A stretch of DNA of 38,618 bases from T3Sed10-241 sp036751905 (GTDB lineage: Bacteria; Bacteroidota; Bacteroidia; Flavobacteriales_D; Cryomorphaceae), in assembly GCA_036751905.1 (NCBI GenBank), contig DAIOTP010000016.1:1-38618 (forward strand), written 5' to 3'. The position numbers and the translations under genes are program-made. The notes under the pieces are model-generated. The model saw only the letters and a list, made by a program, of their open reading frames with translations. It had not been told where the DNA came from and searched no databases. Shown here in pieces: positions 8,096-14,944 of this stretch (its first letter is position 1; each line of letters opens with the position of its first letter).

Positions 8096-9908
8096 ACTGA
8101 GTGCTTATTCGGCGAGACCATTCGCTCGCGAAGTTGTTAATTTCACGCGAAAGGCTTTCATTGTCAAGGGTCCAACCTTCCGTGGGGGAACCATATAAAG
8201 TAATGTTTTCTGCGCCGTGCAGCCTGCCCTCCTGATCCATTTGGAGACAGCCCGGTTGGTAATTTCCATTTTTCATCATTGTCACCTTCGTCAATTGGCT
8301 GAGTGATTGCAGCGGCTTGGGCTGCGTACCGAAGCTGCCCGATTTAGGGATCCGGGCCTCGACAAGTACATCGGCCTGTATGTATTGTACAGCTTGTCCC
8401 GGTCTGTGCAATTCAAAGACCCCGGACTTGGAGTTACAACGCAGTGCAGCACGTGCTGCCCAGTCGAAGTTGAGTATATCCGCTTTGATCAGTGCCTGGA
8501 GTTTTCTCGCATTGTGCAGCGGAATGCCGTAACTTATTCTGTTGAGTGCCCCAAAGTACTTTTTATCAAATTCCTCCTGACCTGCTCCATCCAATCCCCC
8601 AAAATGGTATAACCTGTTGAAAAGCGGATATACAGCACGCCATACCCCTCCCATGGACTGCACCGCTTTGCACATCGGGTCAATATTGACCAGATCAAGG
8701 CCAGGGTCAAAACACAAGGCGGCCCATCCATTTGTAGAATACTCCTCCTCAGCGATCGACAAAAACCGTTCAAAGTCCAAGGGTTCAAAGTTTTCGATGT
8801 TCTTTGAGGCCATGACCTCGAGCACTTCCAAATCGAGCAACTCACCTGGGAGCGTGTGCAAGCCTGTGGCATGGAGGCACCGCAAAGCGTATTGGTAACG
8901 GTATTCCATACGCAGCACAGGCAAAACATGCTTCCTCCATGATATATTCTCGACATGCTTAAATGCACTTTCCGTAAAAAAGCGGGGCCTGATGTCTTCT
9001 TCGTCGTCGAAGTTGCGGTAATGTACACAGTGGCCTGTACGCGAGAATGGAACGATATGCAGCGGCTCCTCACCAGAGGAAATGTATTGATAGGTTCCGT
9101 TGGCAAGAGGCTCGAATGTTCCGCCCTGCCCTTCCGTGAGGTCGAGGACAACATCTACAAAAGTGAGGCCCATTCCCCTTAGCAATACCGTTTTGTCGCG
9201 CCAGGTCATTTCGCAGCTCAAGCCGAGCGGCCGCGCCAGGTAGTGCAATCCATGCCTTTCGGCAAATGTTGCCAACCCTTCCGTTTGCTCCCGATGGAAT
9301 GCGTAGCTGTGCCCTGTACAGATCATCAATTCGTTGAAATTCCTGTAAGTACTTTCGTCAGTCTGCAAATTTACCTGAGTGCCGGCCAAGCTGATTTCCT
9401 TCACGCCTTCAGGGCACAGCTGCACCTTGATGTGGGCTGGCAAGGTTTTCAGCAGCGCTATGAAGCAGTATTGCAAATAGATACCAACCGCAGCCCTGCT
9501 GCACAAATGGTTGGGATGCACTTCCGCTGTTGGATCTTTGGCCTGTTGTTGAATAAATTGTACGAGGTTCGGGCGCTCTTGCACCGCTTGTTCCGGCTCG
9601 TTGATCCAGAAATTGACTTTCCCAACAGGGTAATTGAGCAAACGGTGGTCGGGCTGCCCTGGATGGTAATTGGGGCCGCAGGCAAAATTGATGTCCTGGT
9701 TAAAACAAGAAATTTCGAGCGTTTGCGGGTCATTCTTACCCTTCCATTGGCTCAACAAGCGTTCAAGGGCATAGGCACCTTTTGGGCCTAAACCCACGAT
9801 GGCAATGCGGGTATTGGCAGGCCCATCGTTCTTCTTCTGCATGTATGACTGCAGGAAGCGCGCGTTTCTTTCTTGTATCTCAACAAAGTAGTTCTTCGTC
9901 CATACCAT
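8070..9908 (-). CDS. FAD/NAD(P)-binding protein, putative oxidoreductase of the SbnA-like/Y4yA-like cluster
   Basis: A 612-residue soluble protein opening with a Rossmann dinucleotide loop, IAIVGLGPKGAYALERL (about residues 35-51), typical of the FAD-NAD(P)-binding family found in hydroxylase-like and amino-acid-oxidising enzymes. A second nucleotide-contact segment is suggested at ELMICTGHSY and around TVLLRGMGLTFVDVVLDL. It overlaps the SbnA-like gene upstream by 29 bases and the Y4yA-like gene downstream by 26, so all three form one translationally coupled unit. The start could be 9908 or the internal ATG at 9842 (MQKKNDGPANTRI). By position it could perform the oxidation that SbnB carries out in staphyloferrin synthesis, but it is not an ornithine cyclodeaminase-type protein, so that is only an inference. 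Confidence 0.7.
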   Translation of the reverse strand: MVWTKNYFVEIQERNARFLQSYMQKKNDGPANTRIAIVGLGPKGAYALERLLSQWKGKNDPQTLEISCFNQDINFACGPNYHPGQPDHRLLNYPVGKVNFWINEPEQAVQERPNLVQFIQQQAKDPTAEVHPNHLCSRAAVGIYLQYCFIALLKTLPAHIKVQLCPEGVKEISLAGTQVNLQTDESTYRNFNELMICTGHSYAFHREQTEGLATFAERHGLHYLARPLGLSCEMTWRDKTVLLRGMGLTFVDVVLDLTEGQGGTFEPLANGTYQYISSGEEPLHIVPFSRTGHCVHYRNFDDEEDIRPRFFTESAFKHVENISWRKHVLPVLRMEYRYQYALRCLHATGLHTLPGELLDLEVLEVMASKNIENFEPLDFERFLSIAEEEYSTNGWAALCFDPGLDLVNIDPMCKAVQSMGGVWRAVYPLFNRLYHFGGLDGAGQEEFDKKYFGALNRISYGIPLHNARKLQALIKADILNFDWAARAALRCNSKSGVFELHRPGQAVQYIQADVLVEARIPKSGSFGTQPKPLQSLSQLTKVTMMKNGNYQPGCLQMDQEGRLHGAENITLYGSPTEGWTLDNESLSREINNFASEWSRRISTQYANITTCA

Positions 9909-11046
9909 AGGTACTTACTTGCTTTAATTCGAGAAAGTCCTCATCGCCAAAGTGGGTTCTGAGCCATACAGGATTGTATATGGTTTCGAGGTAACGCTCG
10001 CCCCGGTCGCAAATTACAAGTACTACGGAGGCATCTGCATCAATGGTTTTGCTCAGCTTTTCGGCCGCCATAACCACCGCTCCGCTTGAGCCACCGGCCA
10101 TGATCGCTTCTTCTTCCAATAGGCGATGACATCCTACAACGCTTTCCCACTCATCAATTACAATGACTGGATGGAGGACCTCTTCTGAAATGAAGCCTGA
10201 GGGCTTTGAGGATCCAAAGCCCGGGATCAAGCGAGGACCAGGAGGATAACCAAAGATTGCGCTTCCTTTGGCGTCAATCGGAATTACTTTGGTAGGGAGC
10301 ATGTGTGCATTTGCAAAATCCAAGAAGCCCTGGTAGGTTCCACATGTGCTTGTTGCGATAAGGATGTAGTCAGGGGCTCTCCCCAATTGTTCCACAATTT
10401 CCTGAAAAGTTGAAGCATGCGTTTGCGGATTGTCAAGGTTGTGGTATTGATCAGTCCACACCGCACCGGGAAATCGCTTAATCAGCTGATGCACTCTTTT
10501 TAAACGGCTTGAAAGGTATGAGCCTTCGCTGTCAGCATCAGCAACCATCTCCACATGCGCTCCATACGCTTTGAGCAGCTTAAGGGTATGAACGTTGATA
10601 TAAGGATCCACCACCACAATCAGTTGCAGGTTGTGGTATTTGCATATTTGGGCCAAACCTACGCCCATATTGCCCGAAGTGCTTTCTACAATAACCCCAC
10701 CTTCTTGTACCTCGCCCCTACCGAGCATGCGCTCAACAATGTACTGGGCTGTGCGGTCTTTGACACTGCCGCCGATGTTCATCATCTCAAGTTTTCCAAA
10801 TACAGGGATGTCGGGGAAGAGTTTATGCAAACGCACCAGCGGCGTATTGCCAATTGCTTGCTTCATCTCTCCCGATGCACCGATGGTGTACGGATTTTGA
10901 TCGGGCTGGGGGGTACTATCGCAGGTGATGTGCATACTGCCTGGCGACGATTCTTTTTGACATCCATAGGCAAGCTGAGAAACTGAACTTTCAGCTTCAG
11001 CCGGTAAGGTTGGAAACACGGGGAACGTATTGTTATGAGTTAACAT
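9880..11046 (-). CDS. SbnA-like cysteine-synthase-fold PLP enzyme
   Basis: A fold-type II PLP enzyme. The PLP lysine is K96 in GGSVKDR and the phosphate loop is STSGNMG. It resembles SbnA (2,3-diaminopropionate synthesis from O-phosphoserine and glutamate) more than CysK, judging by the PGPRLIPGFGSS block and the CDRGERYLETIYN segment near the C-terminus. Length is 388 residues, about 60 more than SbnA; homology begins at MKQAIGNTPLVRL (residue 61). An internal ATG at 10866 preceded by GGGAGAG could therefore be the real start, although 11046 sits just 11 bases after the topoisomerase stop and suits operon spacing. The product is probably an amino-acid conjugate that the next two enzymes modify. 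Confidence 0.8.
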   Translation of the reverse strand: MLTHNNTFPVFPTLPAEAESSVSQLAYGCQKESSPGSMHITCDSTPQPDQNPYTIGASGEMKQAIGNTPLVRLHKLFPDIPVFGKLEMMNIGGSVKDRTAQYIVERMLGRGEVQEGGVIVESTSGNMGVGLAQICKYHNLQLIVVVDPYINVHTLKLLKAYGAHVEMVADADSEGSYLSSRLKRVHQLIKRFPGAVWTDQYHNLDNPQTHASTFQEIVEQLGRAPDYILIATSTCGTYQGFLDFANAHMLPTKVIPIDAKGSAIFGYPPGPRLIPGFGSSKPSGFISEEVLHPVIVIDEWESVVGCHRLLEEEAIMAGGSSGAVVMAAEKLSKTIDADASVVLVICDRGERYLETIYNPVWLRTHFGDEDFLELKQVSTYGMDEELLC

Positions 11047-11057
11047 ATTGGTTTGAT

Positions 11058-12071
11058 TTAATTCGGGGCGATGAGTGCCATTAAAAGTTTTTCTGAAGCA
11101 CTCAGACCAGCATGGCCTTTGCTGTCTTTGTGTGGATTGTCTGGCATCTCCTTGTTTTCTATTCTTTTCAATATTTCAGGATGTACGTAATATGTACGGC
11201 ATACAGAGGGGGTGTTGCCCAGTTGATCGGCCACCATTCTGACCAAAGTGGCATCCAATTTTTTTCTTGGATTAAGCTGTGTTTGCCGATGGGCTTCAGG
11301 CCAATATTCAATTGCCAGTCGGCTGCCTACCCATGTCCGAAAATCTTTGCTCGTGAACGGCCCTCCCATACCAGCAGCGATATAATGGTTTACATCACCA
11401 CTGTCAATAATGCGCCTTCTCCCTTTCTGATCTCTAAACCTGAACAACTCGTGGCCAGGCAACTCGGCCACTTGCTTTATATAGGTGATCAGTTCCTGGT
11501 CTTCAATGGTTACTGTGCGTTGCTGATGCGATTTTCCCTTGAACGACAATACAAAATCAGCCCCATCAACACGCACATGTTTTCTTCGTAGGGTGCTCAA
11601 GCCGTACGACTGATTCGATTTAGAGTAGCACCTGTTACCAATTCTGATGCCTGTTTCATCAAGGATTTCTACCATCAATGCCAGCACTTTGGCCTTAGGC
11701 CATCCTGCCTGCCGCAAATCGCGCTGTGCCTTTTTTCTAAGTTTGTTGAGTTGGCTGCCGAACTCTGCCAACCTCGCAAATTTTTCTTCTTGTCGCTTTC
11801 GTTCCCATGCGGAGTGATAGATATACTGTTTTCTGCCCTTGGCATCGCGTCCGGTGGCTTGGATGTGCCCCTTGGGGCATTTGCATATGCGTACCATGGT
11901 CCACATGGGAGGAATGACCAATTGCCTGATTCGCGTTACTTCTTCGGAGTCGGTGATTGTATTGCCCATCTCATCGAGGTATTGGAAGCCTTTACCCCTT
12001 CGCTTGCGGCGAATGCATAGGCCTTCTTGATCTGCCGTTGGCTCAACAGCTACTGTCGTTGAATCCCTCAT
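11058..12071 (-). CDS. DNA topoisomerase IB (poxvirus/bacterial type)
   Basis: A 337-residue type IB topoisomerase that relaxes supercoils through a 3'-phosphotyrosyl intermediate. Family blocks appear in order: GIRRKR-like GLCIRRKRRGKGFQYLD, IPPMWTMVRIC, GHIQATGRDAKGRKQY, the IRIGN segment, YGLSTLRRKHVRV (catalytic Arg region), FKGKS (catalytic Lys), KDFRTWVGS (second Arg) and a C-terminal RTYYVHP that carries the active tyrosine (Y294 or Y295). The open frame begins with a TTG at 12095; I prefer the ATG at 12071 (MRDSTTVAV). It is the first gene of a run that continues into the SbnA-like cluster with an 11-base gap. The link between a topoisomerase and a metabolic cluster may be only co-transcription. 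Confidence 0.92.
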   Translation of the reverse strand: MRDSTTVAVEPTADQEGLCIRRKRRGKGFQYLDEMGNTITDSEEVTRIRQLVIPPMWTMVRICKCPKGHIQATGRDAKGRKQYIYHSAWERKRQEEKFARLAEFGSQLNKLRKKAQRDLRQAGWPKAKVLALMVEILDETGIRIGNRCYSKSNQSYGLSTLRRKHVRVDGADFVLSFKGKSHQQRTVTIEDQELITYIKQVAELPGHELFRFRDQKGRRRIIDSGDVNHYIAAGMGGPFTSKDFRTWVGSRLAIEYWPEAHRQTQLNPRKKLDATLVRMVADQLGNTPSVCRTYYVHPEILKRIENKEMPDNPHKDSKGHAGLSASEKLLMALIAPN

Positions 12072-12206
12072 TGTCTGAACTCTCGTGATACGCAACTTAT
12101 GTCATCAAATACATATGTATGAGCAGCAACCAGCGCTACCTTGTCAAGCCACAACAAAGCCCCATTTTGCAATGTGGACCTTGTCTGAAACTTCTGGCCT
12201 ATCGTG

Positions 12207-12716
12207 TCAAAGTGTGTTGGCGTTGAAGTCGGTGCTTGCCTTGTGGGGTTGGTCAGAAACGCTTCCGCGGCGTATCCCTTCGGCGCTCGAGCGCAGGCCT
12301 TCATTGATGCCTCTTCCACCGCCGCGGTTCATGTTGCCGTGTTCTTGCGTTTGCTCGTGGCGTGAAGTGCGGCCGTAAAACTTGTTCACTTCGCCGACAA
12401 ATTGGTGTTGCGGACCCGATGGCCAATTGTCTTTGTCAAACCCTGGTGATTGCTCCAGGCGCTCCTTGCTCAAGTCGAGCATAGCCTGCTTTTCTTCCGT
12501 GCGCAGTTGAAATTCCTGAAGTGGAATCGCAAAATACTTGCTCCCAAGGTTCAAGAATCCGGTATCAACCGAGAGCACCGCGTACAGCACATCTCCGTTC
12601 GTAAAGTCAATCATCACATCTTCAATGGTACCTATAGTTTCCAATGAAGGGTTGATTACAGTGATTCCGCTGATGGATGAGGCAGAAATGGCATTTGAAT
12701 TTTTTGGTGATTTCAT
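12207..12716 (-). CDS. PRC-barrel domain protein (copy 2)
   Basis: A 169-residue paralogue of the protein encoded at 5874-6395. The PRC-barrel half (SLETIGTIEDVMIDF, VLYAVLSVDTGFLNL, SKYFAIPLQEF) and the FDKDNWPSGPQHQFVGEV block are nearly the same, while the tail differs and is rich in G, R, Q and S. The two copies lie about 5.8 kb apart in the same orientation and bracket the topoisomerase and SbnA-like genes. Function is unknown beyond the barrel; stress association is an inference from context. A degenerate form of the element found before copy 1 (GGAGC-N5-TTGG, 12755-12769) lies 38 bases before the start. Confidence 0.85.
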   Translation of the reverse strand: MKSPKNSNAISASSISGITVINPSLETIGTIEDVMIDFTNGDVLYAVLSVDTGFLNLGSKYFAIPLQEFQLRTEEKQAMLDLSKERLEQSPGFDKDNWPSGPQHQFVGEVNKFYGRTSRHEQTQEHGNMNRGGGRGINEGLRSSAEGIRRGSVSDQPHKASTDFNANTL

Positions 12717-12754
12717 TGTATTATGTGTTTAGTTCATGCATTTCCTCGAATCAT

Positions 12755-12769
12755 CCAAGTTTGGCTCCG
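12755..12769 (-). promoter_or_regulatory. Degenerate -24/-12-like element before PRC-barrel copy 2
   Basis: The minus strand reads CGGAGC-CAAAC-TTGG. The GG and TTG anchors keep the exact sigma-54 spacing and the element ends 38 bases before the ATG, as in the better matches before the other four genes, but GGAGC departs from GGCAC and the last base is G. Taken alone it would not be called. Confidence 0.2.
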
Positions 12770-13014
12770 CGATCGCAATCGTTTGGCTTTCTCGCAATTG
12801 TTGTGTATCGCTCCTCCCTGATATGGGGATTTTTTTACGCAAATTGGCCCGCACGTGCCACACCTTAATCATGCATCCGCTATAAGCACATGCTTTATAA
12901 AATTTGTCACAGCGTATTCCTGCCTGCAATGCTTTTTAAGTCATCGCTATTCGTCCTTCACCATCGATCTACTGAAAAGCACCTGTAACCCACATGCACA
13001 TATAAGAAGGGCTT

Positions 13015-13088
13015 GTGGTATGCGCCCTAAGTGGAGCAGCAATGCAGAACTGACGTAGCTCCACCCCACTTCGGGTAATATATACCAC
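13015..13088. repeat. Nested inverted repeat upstream of the first Spy-like gene
   Basis: Outer arms GTGGTAT (13015-13021) and ATACCAC (13082-13088) are perfectly complementary, and so are inner arms GTGGAGC (13031-13037) and GCTCCAC (13058-13064). Together they could fold into a long interrupted hairpin of about 74 bases. It ends 86 bases before the -24 element of the first Spy-like gene, which is where an enhancer-binding site could lie. It could equally be the remnant of a small palindromic repeat element. Confidence 0.55.
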
Positions 13089-13173
13089 AGCTAAATTTGC
13101 CGTTGAGCGTGGGCAAATTCTCTAAGGTCCTATCATGTAAATGTTTGATTGTCTTGATTGACCTGCGAAAACA

Positions 13174-13188
13174 CGGCACAGCTATTGA
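13174..13188 (+). promoter_or_regulatory. Sigma-54-like promoter of Spy-like copy 1
   Basis: CGGCAC-N5-TTGA, with the GG and TTG anchors at sigma-54 spacing. The -12 dinucleotide is GA rather than the usual GC. TTGA ends 40 bases before the ATG at 13229. The extended form CGGCACA-N3-ATTGA is identical before the second and third paralogues. Confidence 0.45.
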
Positions 13189-13228
13189 ACACTTAAGGTC
13201 ATAACAAACCCCACAAATTACTTAAACG

Positions 13229-13663
13229 ATGAAAACCTTATTCATAACTGCAACTCTTGCTATTTTCACATTAACGTTATCGGCGCAGCAACATGGTACG
13301 CCACAGCCTGGTCAGCACGACTATGCAAACAGCCATTCTCAGCGTATGTCGAAAGACCTTCGCCTGAATGACGAACAGAACACAAAACTTCAGAACCTCA
13401 ACACAACGCATTACAATGAGCAAATGAAAACGAGACAATCGTTGAACAACGATGCTTCGAAGCTCAAAGAACACGATGAGACTGCTCAGAAACAGTATGA
13501 CAAACAATTGCGCGATATTCTGGATGACAACCAGTACAAGCAATATGAAACCAACAGGAAAGACTACAGCTTCCAGTACAACGATGCTGACAACAACGCT
13601 AAGCAAGGCAACAACATGAACCGTTCAAATCAAGGTGCTACACAGCCCCAGAACAAAAGATAA
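13229..13663 (+). CDS. Spy/CpxP-like small secreted protein, copy 1
   Basis: A 144-residue protein with a signal peptide (MKTLFITATLAIFTLTLSAQ), so it is likely periplasmic. The body is alpha-helical and charged and carries the pattern seen in Spy/CpxP and DUF4890-type proteins: RMSKDLRLNDEQNTKLQNLN, then a helix, then a second LTxxQ-like repeat at ILDDNQYKQYETNR. The tail is rich in N, Q and G. Spy-type proteins are ATP-independent periplasmic chaperones induced by envelope stress; that function is inferred from pattern, not shown. It is the first of three tandem paralogues and the most diverged. Confidence 0.75.
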   Translation: MKTLFITATLAIFTLTLSAQQHGTPQPGQHDYANSHSQRMSKDLRLNDEQNTKLQNLNTTHYNEQMKTRQSLNNDASKLKEHDETAQKQYDKQLRDILDDNQYKQYETNRKDYSFQYNDADNNAKQGNNMNRSNQGATQPQNKR

Positions 13664-13687
13664 TCACGCTCTTTTTAGTTGAATGTG

Positions 13688-13722
13688 AAAAGGAATCATC
13701 TCGCGGGGTGGTTCCTTTTTTT
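13688..13722 (+). terminator. Terminator of Spy-like copy 1
   Basis: AAAGGAATCATC pairs, with two G-U wobbles, with GGTGGTTCCTTT around a short loop and is followed by a run of T. The same structure recurs after copies 2 and 3 with paired base changes. Confidence 0.85.
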
Positions 13723-13818
13723 GCTTTCTACAGAAGGCCCAGCCCAAAACCCGCCCGAAATAATAGACGAAGCAAAAGTGTGCGGCGCGGGTTTACTTGA
13801 CATTTACAAAATGGGATG

Positions 13819-13859
13819 TTGATGGACAATAACCACAAAGTGGGGAATCATACCATCAA
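13819..13859. repeat. Dyad upstream of Spy-like copy 2
   Basis: Perfect arms TTGATGG (13819-13825) and CCATCAA (13853-13859) enclose an inner CCAC-aaa-GTGG hairpin. The centre lies about 118 bases upstream of the -24 element, a typical position for an upstream activator site. Confidence 0.5.
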
Positions 13860-13955
13860 CCACTCCTGGCTGGCCTGGGGTGTACCTATGCCCATGCAAT
13901 TTCAATGATTATGATCTTAAGGCATTTATATAATTAACATATGCCATTTGAGCCT

Positions 13956-13970
13956 CGGCACAAGGATTGA
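13956..13970 (+). promoter_or_regulatory. Sigma-54-like promoter of Spy-like copy 2
   Basis: CGGCAC-N5-TTGA, ending 32 bases before the ATG at 14003. See the copy 1 element for the match to consensus. Confidence 0.45.
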
Positions 13971-14002
13971 CCATTTGAAACCAAACTCCTAAACTTAAAT
14001 TT

Positions 14003-14461
14003 ATGAAAACTTTATTAATCACAGCCACTTTGGCCATCTTCAGTGTCGGAGCGATAGCTCAAACACCACAAGGAACACAACAACAGCAGCGACAAGGTAC
14101 TCAGCAATCCGATCGGCAAGATCAGGTACGTATCAAAACTGAACGTATGGTAAAAGACTTCGATTTGAATGACAACCAGAAGAAGCGACTGAATGAGCTG
14201 AACACAAAGCACCACAGGGATCAAGTGAAAATGTACCGAGAGAACTCCGATCGCCAAAAAATGCAACAAGACGGAAAGAAGTTTAGCGAAGATTATGACC
14301 GTCAGATAAAAAGCATTTTAACCGATGAACAGTACAAGAAGTACGAGAGGAACAAAGACAATTACACCTGGAAGCAGGAAGACATTCAGCGTGATGGTGA
14401 CCGTCAAGGTGGTCAACAAGGACAGCCTGGTCAGAGAAATCAACAGCCCAACCAAAGATAA
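14003..14461 (+). CDS. Spy/CpxP-like small secreted protein, copy 2
   Basis: A 152-residue paralogue of the flanking genes, with a signal peptide (MKTLLITATLAIFSVGAIAQ) and two LTxxQ-like repeats (MVKDFDLNDNQKKRLNELN and SILTDEQYKKYERN). The linker after the signal peptide and the C-terminal tail are rich in Q, G and R. The core is much closer to copy 3 than to copy 1. It is predicted to be periplasmic; a chaperone-like envelope-stress role is inferred from the family pattern. It has its own promoter-like element and its own terminator, so the copies are probably separate transcription units. Confidence 0.78.
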   Translation: MKTLLITATLAIFSVGAIAQTPQGTQQQQRQGTQQSDRQDQVRIKTERMVKDFDLNDNQKKRLNELNTKHHRDQVKMYRENSDRQKMQQDGKKFSEDYDRQIKSILTDEQYKKYERNKDNYTWKQEDIQRDGDRQGGQQGQPGQRNQQPNQR

Positions 14462-14485
14462 TCACGCTCTTTTTAGTTGAATGTG

Positions 14486-14520
14486 AAAAGGAATCACCTC
14501 CCGAGGTGGTTCTTTTTTTT
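14486..14520 (+). terminator. Terminator of Spy-like copy 2
   Basis: AAAGGAATCACCT pairs with AGGTGGTTCTTT across a CCCG loop, followed by a T-run. The stem differs from that of copy 1 while keeping its pairing. Confidence 0.85.
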
Positions 14521-14756
14521 GCACAGATCAACCCACTTATATTTTTGTTCCCAAATCATAAAGGACGGGTTTTACTATGCACACCTCATGTGATGACATG
14601 TATTTGACGTGATGATTTCCTTTTTGGGAGTCCTTTCAAAAAAATAGGGACCCCTCGGAAGGTGCAGATTGTTCTTTAATTGAGCCCGGCCAAAAGTTAG
14701 GAACGAACAAAATGGTAAGCGGCGCGGGTTCGCATGCTGTACACAAAGTGGGCTGG

Positions 14757-14795
14757 TGATGGATTAAATCCCCAAAGTGGGGTGTAGTATCATCA
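14757..14795. repeat. Dyad upstream of Spy-like copy 3
   Basis: TGATGG (14757-14762) pairs with TCATCA (14790-14795), one pair being G-U, around an inner CCCCA-aag-TGGGG hairpin (14770-14782). The position relative to the -24 element matches that of the dyad before copy 2. Confidence 0.45.
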
Positions 14796-14894
14796 ATCCC
14801 CTCCAACGGCCTAGAAGTGTATCCACATCTGTTTCGTTTCATTTGGTATTGACCTTAATGCGTTTATGTGTCTTAAATGTACCTCTTCGACCAT

Positions 14895-14909
14895 CGGCAC
14901 AGAGATTGA
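14895..14909 (+). promoter_or_regulatory. Sigma-54-like promoter of Spy-like copy 3
   Basis: CGGCAC-N5-TTGA, ending 35 bases before the chosen ATG at 14945. Confidence 0.45.
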
Positions 14910-14944
14910 AAACCTTTGAAATGAAAATCCTTAAACTCACAATT

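Larger units (their letters stand above)
12717..13228. other. 512-base divergent intergenic region between PRC-barrel copy 2 and the Spy-like cluster
   Basis: No coding region is supported. It holds, from left to right: the degenerate -24/-12-like element of PRC-barrel copy 2 (12755-12769, minus strand); the palindromes GCGATCGC (12769-12776) and GCACGTGC (12851-12858); an imperfect dyad TATAAGC-acat-GCTTtATA near 12881-12899; the large inverted repeat at 13015-13088; a TAAATTTG box at 13092-13099; and the GGCAC-N5-TTGA element at 13174-13188. The region therefore looks like a shared two-way regulatory zone. Confidence 0.5.
13664..14002. other. Intergenic region between Spy-like copies 1 and 2
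   Basis: It contains the terminator of copy 1 (13688-13722), the dyad at 13819-13859 and the promoter-like element at 13956-13970. From about 13738 (AGCCCAAAACCC) it aligns with the region upstream of copy 3, including GCGGCGCGGGTT and CAAAGTGGG words, so it belongs to a duplicated unit. No coding region is supported. Confidence 0.6.
13738..14520 (+). repeat. Tandem duplication unit A (Spy-like copy 2 with its control region)
   Basis: About 0.78 kb that aligns by eye with 14681-15476: the upstream AGCCC...GCGGCGCGGGTT block, CAAAGTGGG words, the TGATGG dyad, CGGCACA-N3-ATTGA, the coding region and the AATCACGCTCT-terminator block are all in the same order. Boundaries are approximate. Confidence 0.6.
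14462..14944. other. Intergenic region between Spy-like copies 2 and 3
   Basis: It contains the terminator of copy 2 (14486-14520), about 160 bases of A/T-rich sequence without recognisable features, then the duplicated control region: AGCCC near 14681, GCGGCGCGGGTT, the dyad at 14757-14795 and the promoter-like element at 14895-14909. An open frame runs through the last 170 bases into copy 3, but its sequence is not protein-like and homology starts at 14945. Confidence 0.6.

Noticed and set aside
12729..13058. Short open frames in the divergent intergenic region
   Set aside because: They are 60-70 residues long, lack family features and overlap regulatory-looking sequence.
14777..14944. In-frame upstream extension of Spy-like copy 3
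   Set aside because: The extension covers the duplicated control region, and the paralogues all begin at the signal peptide.
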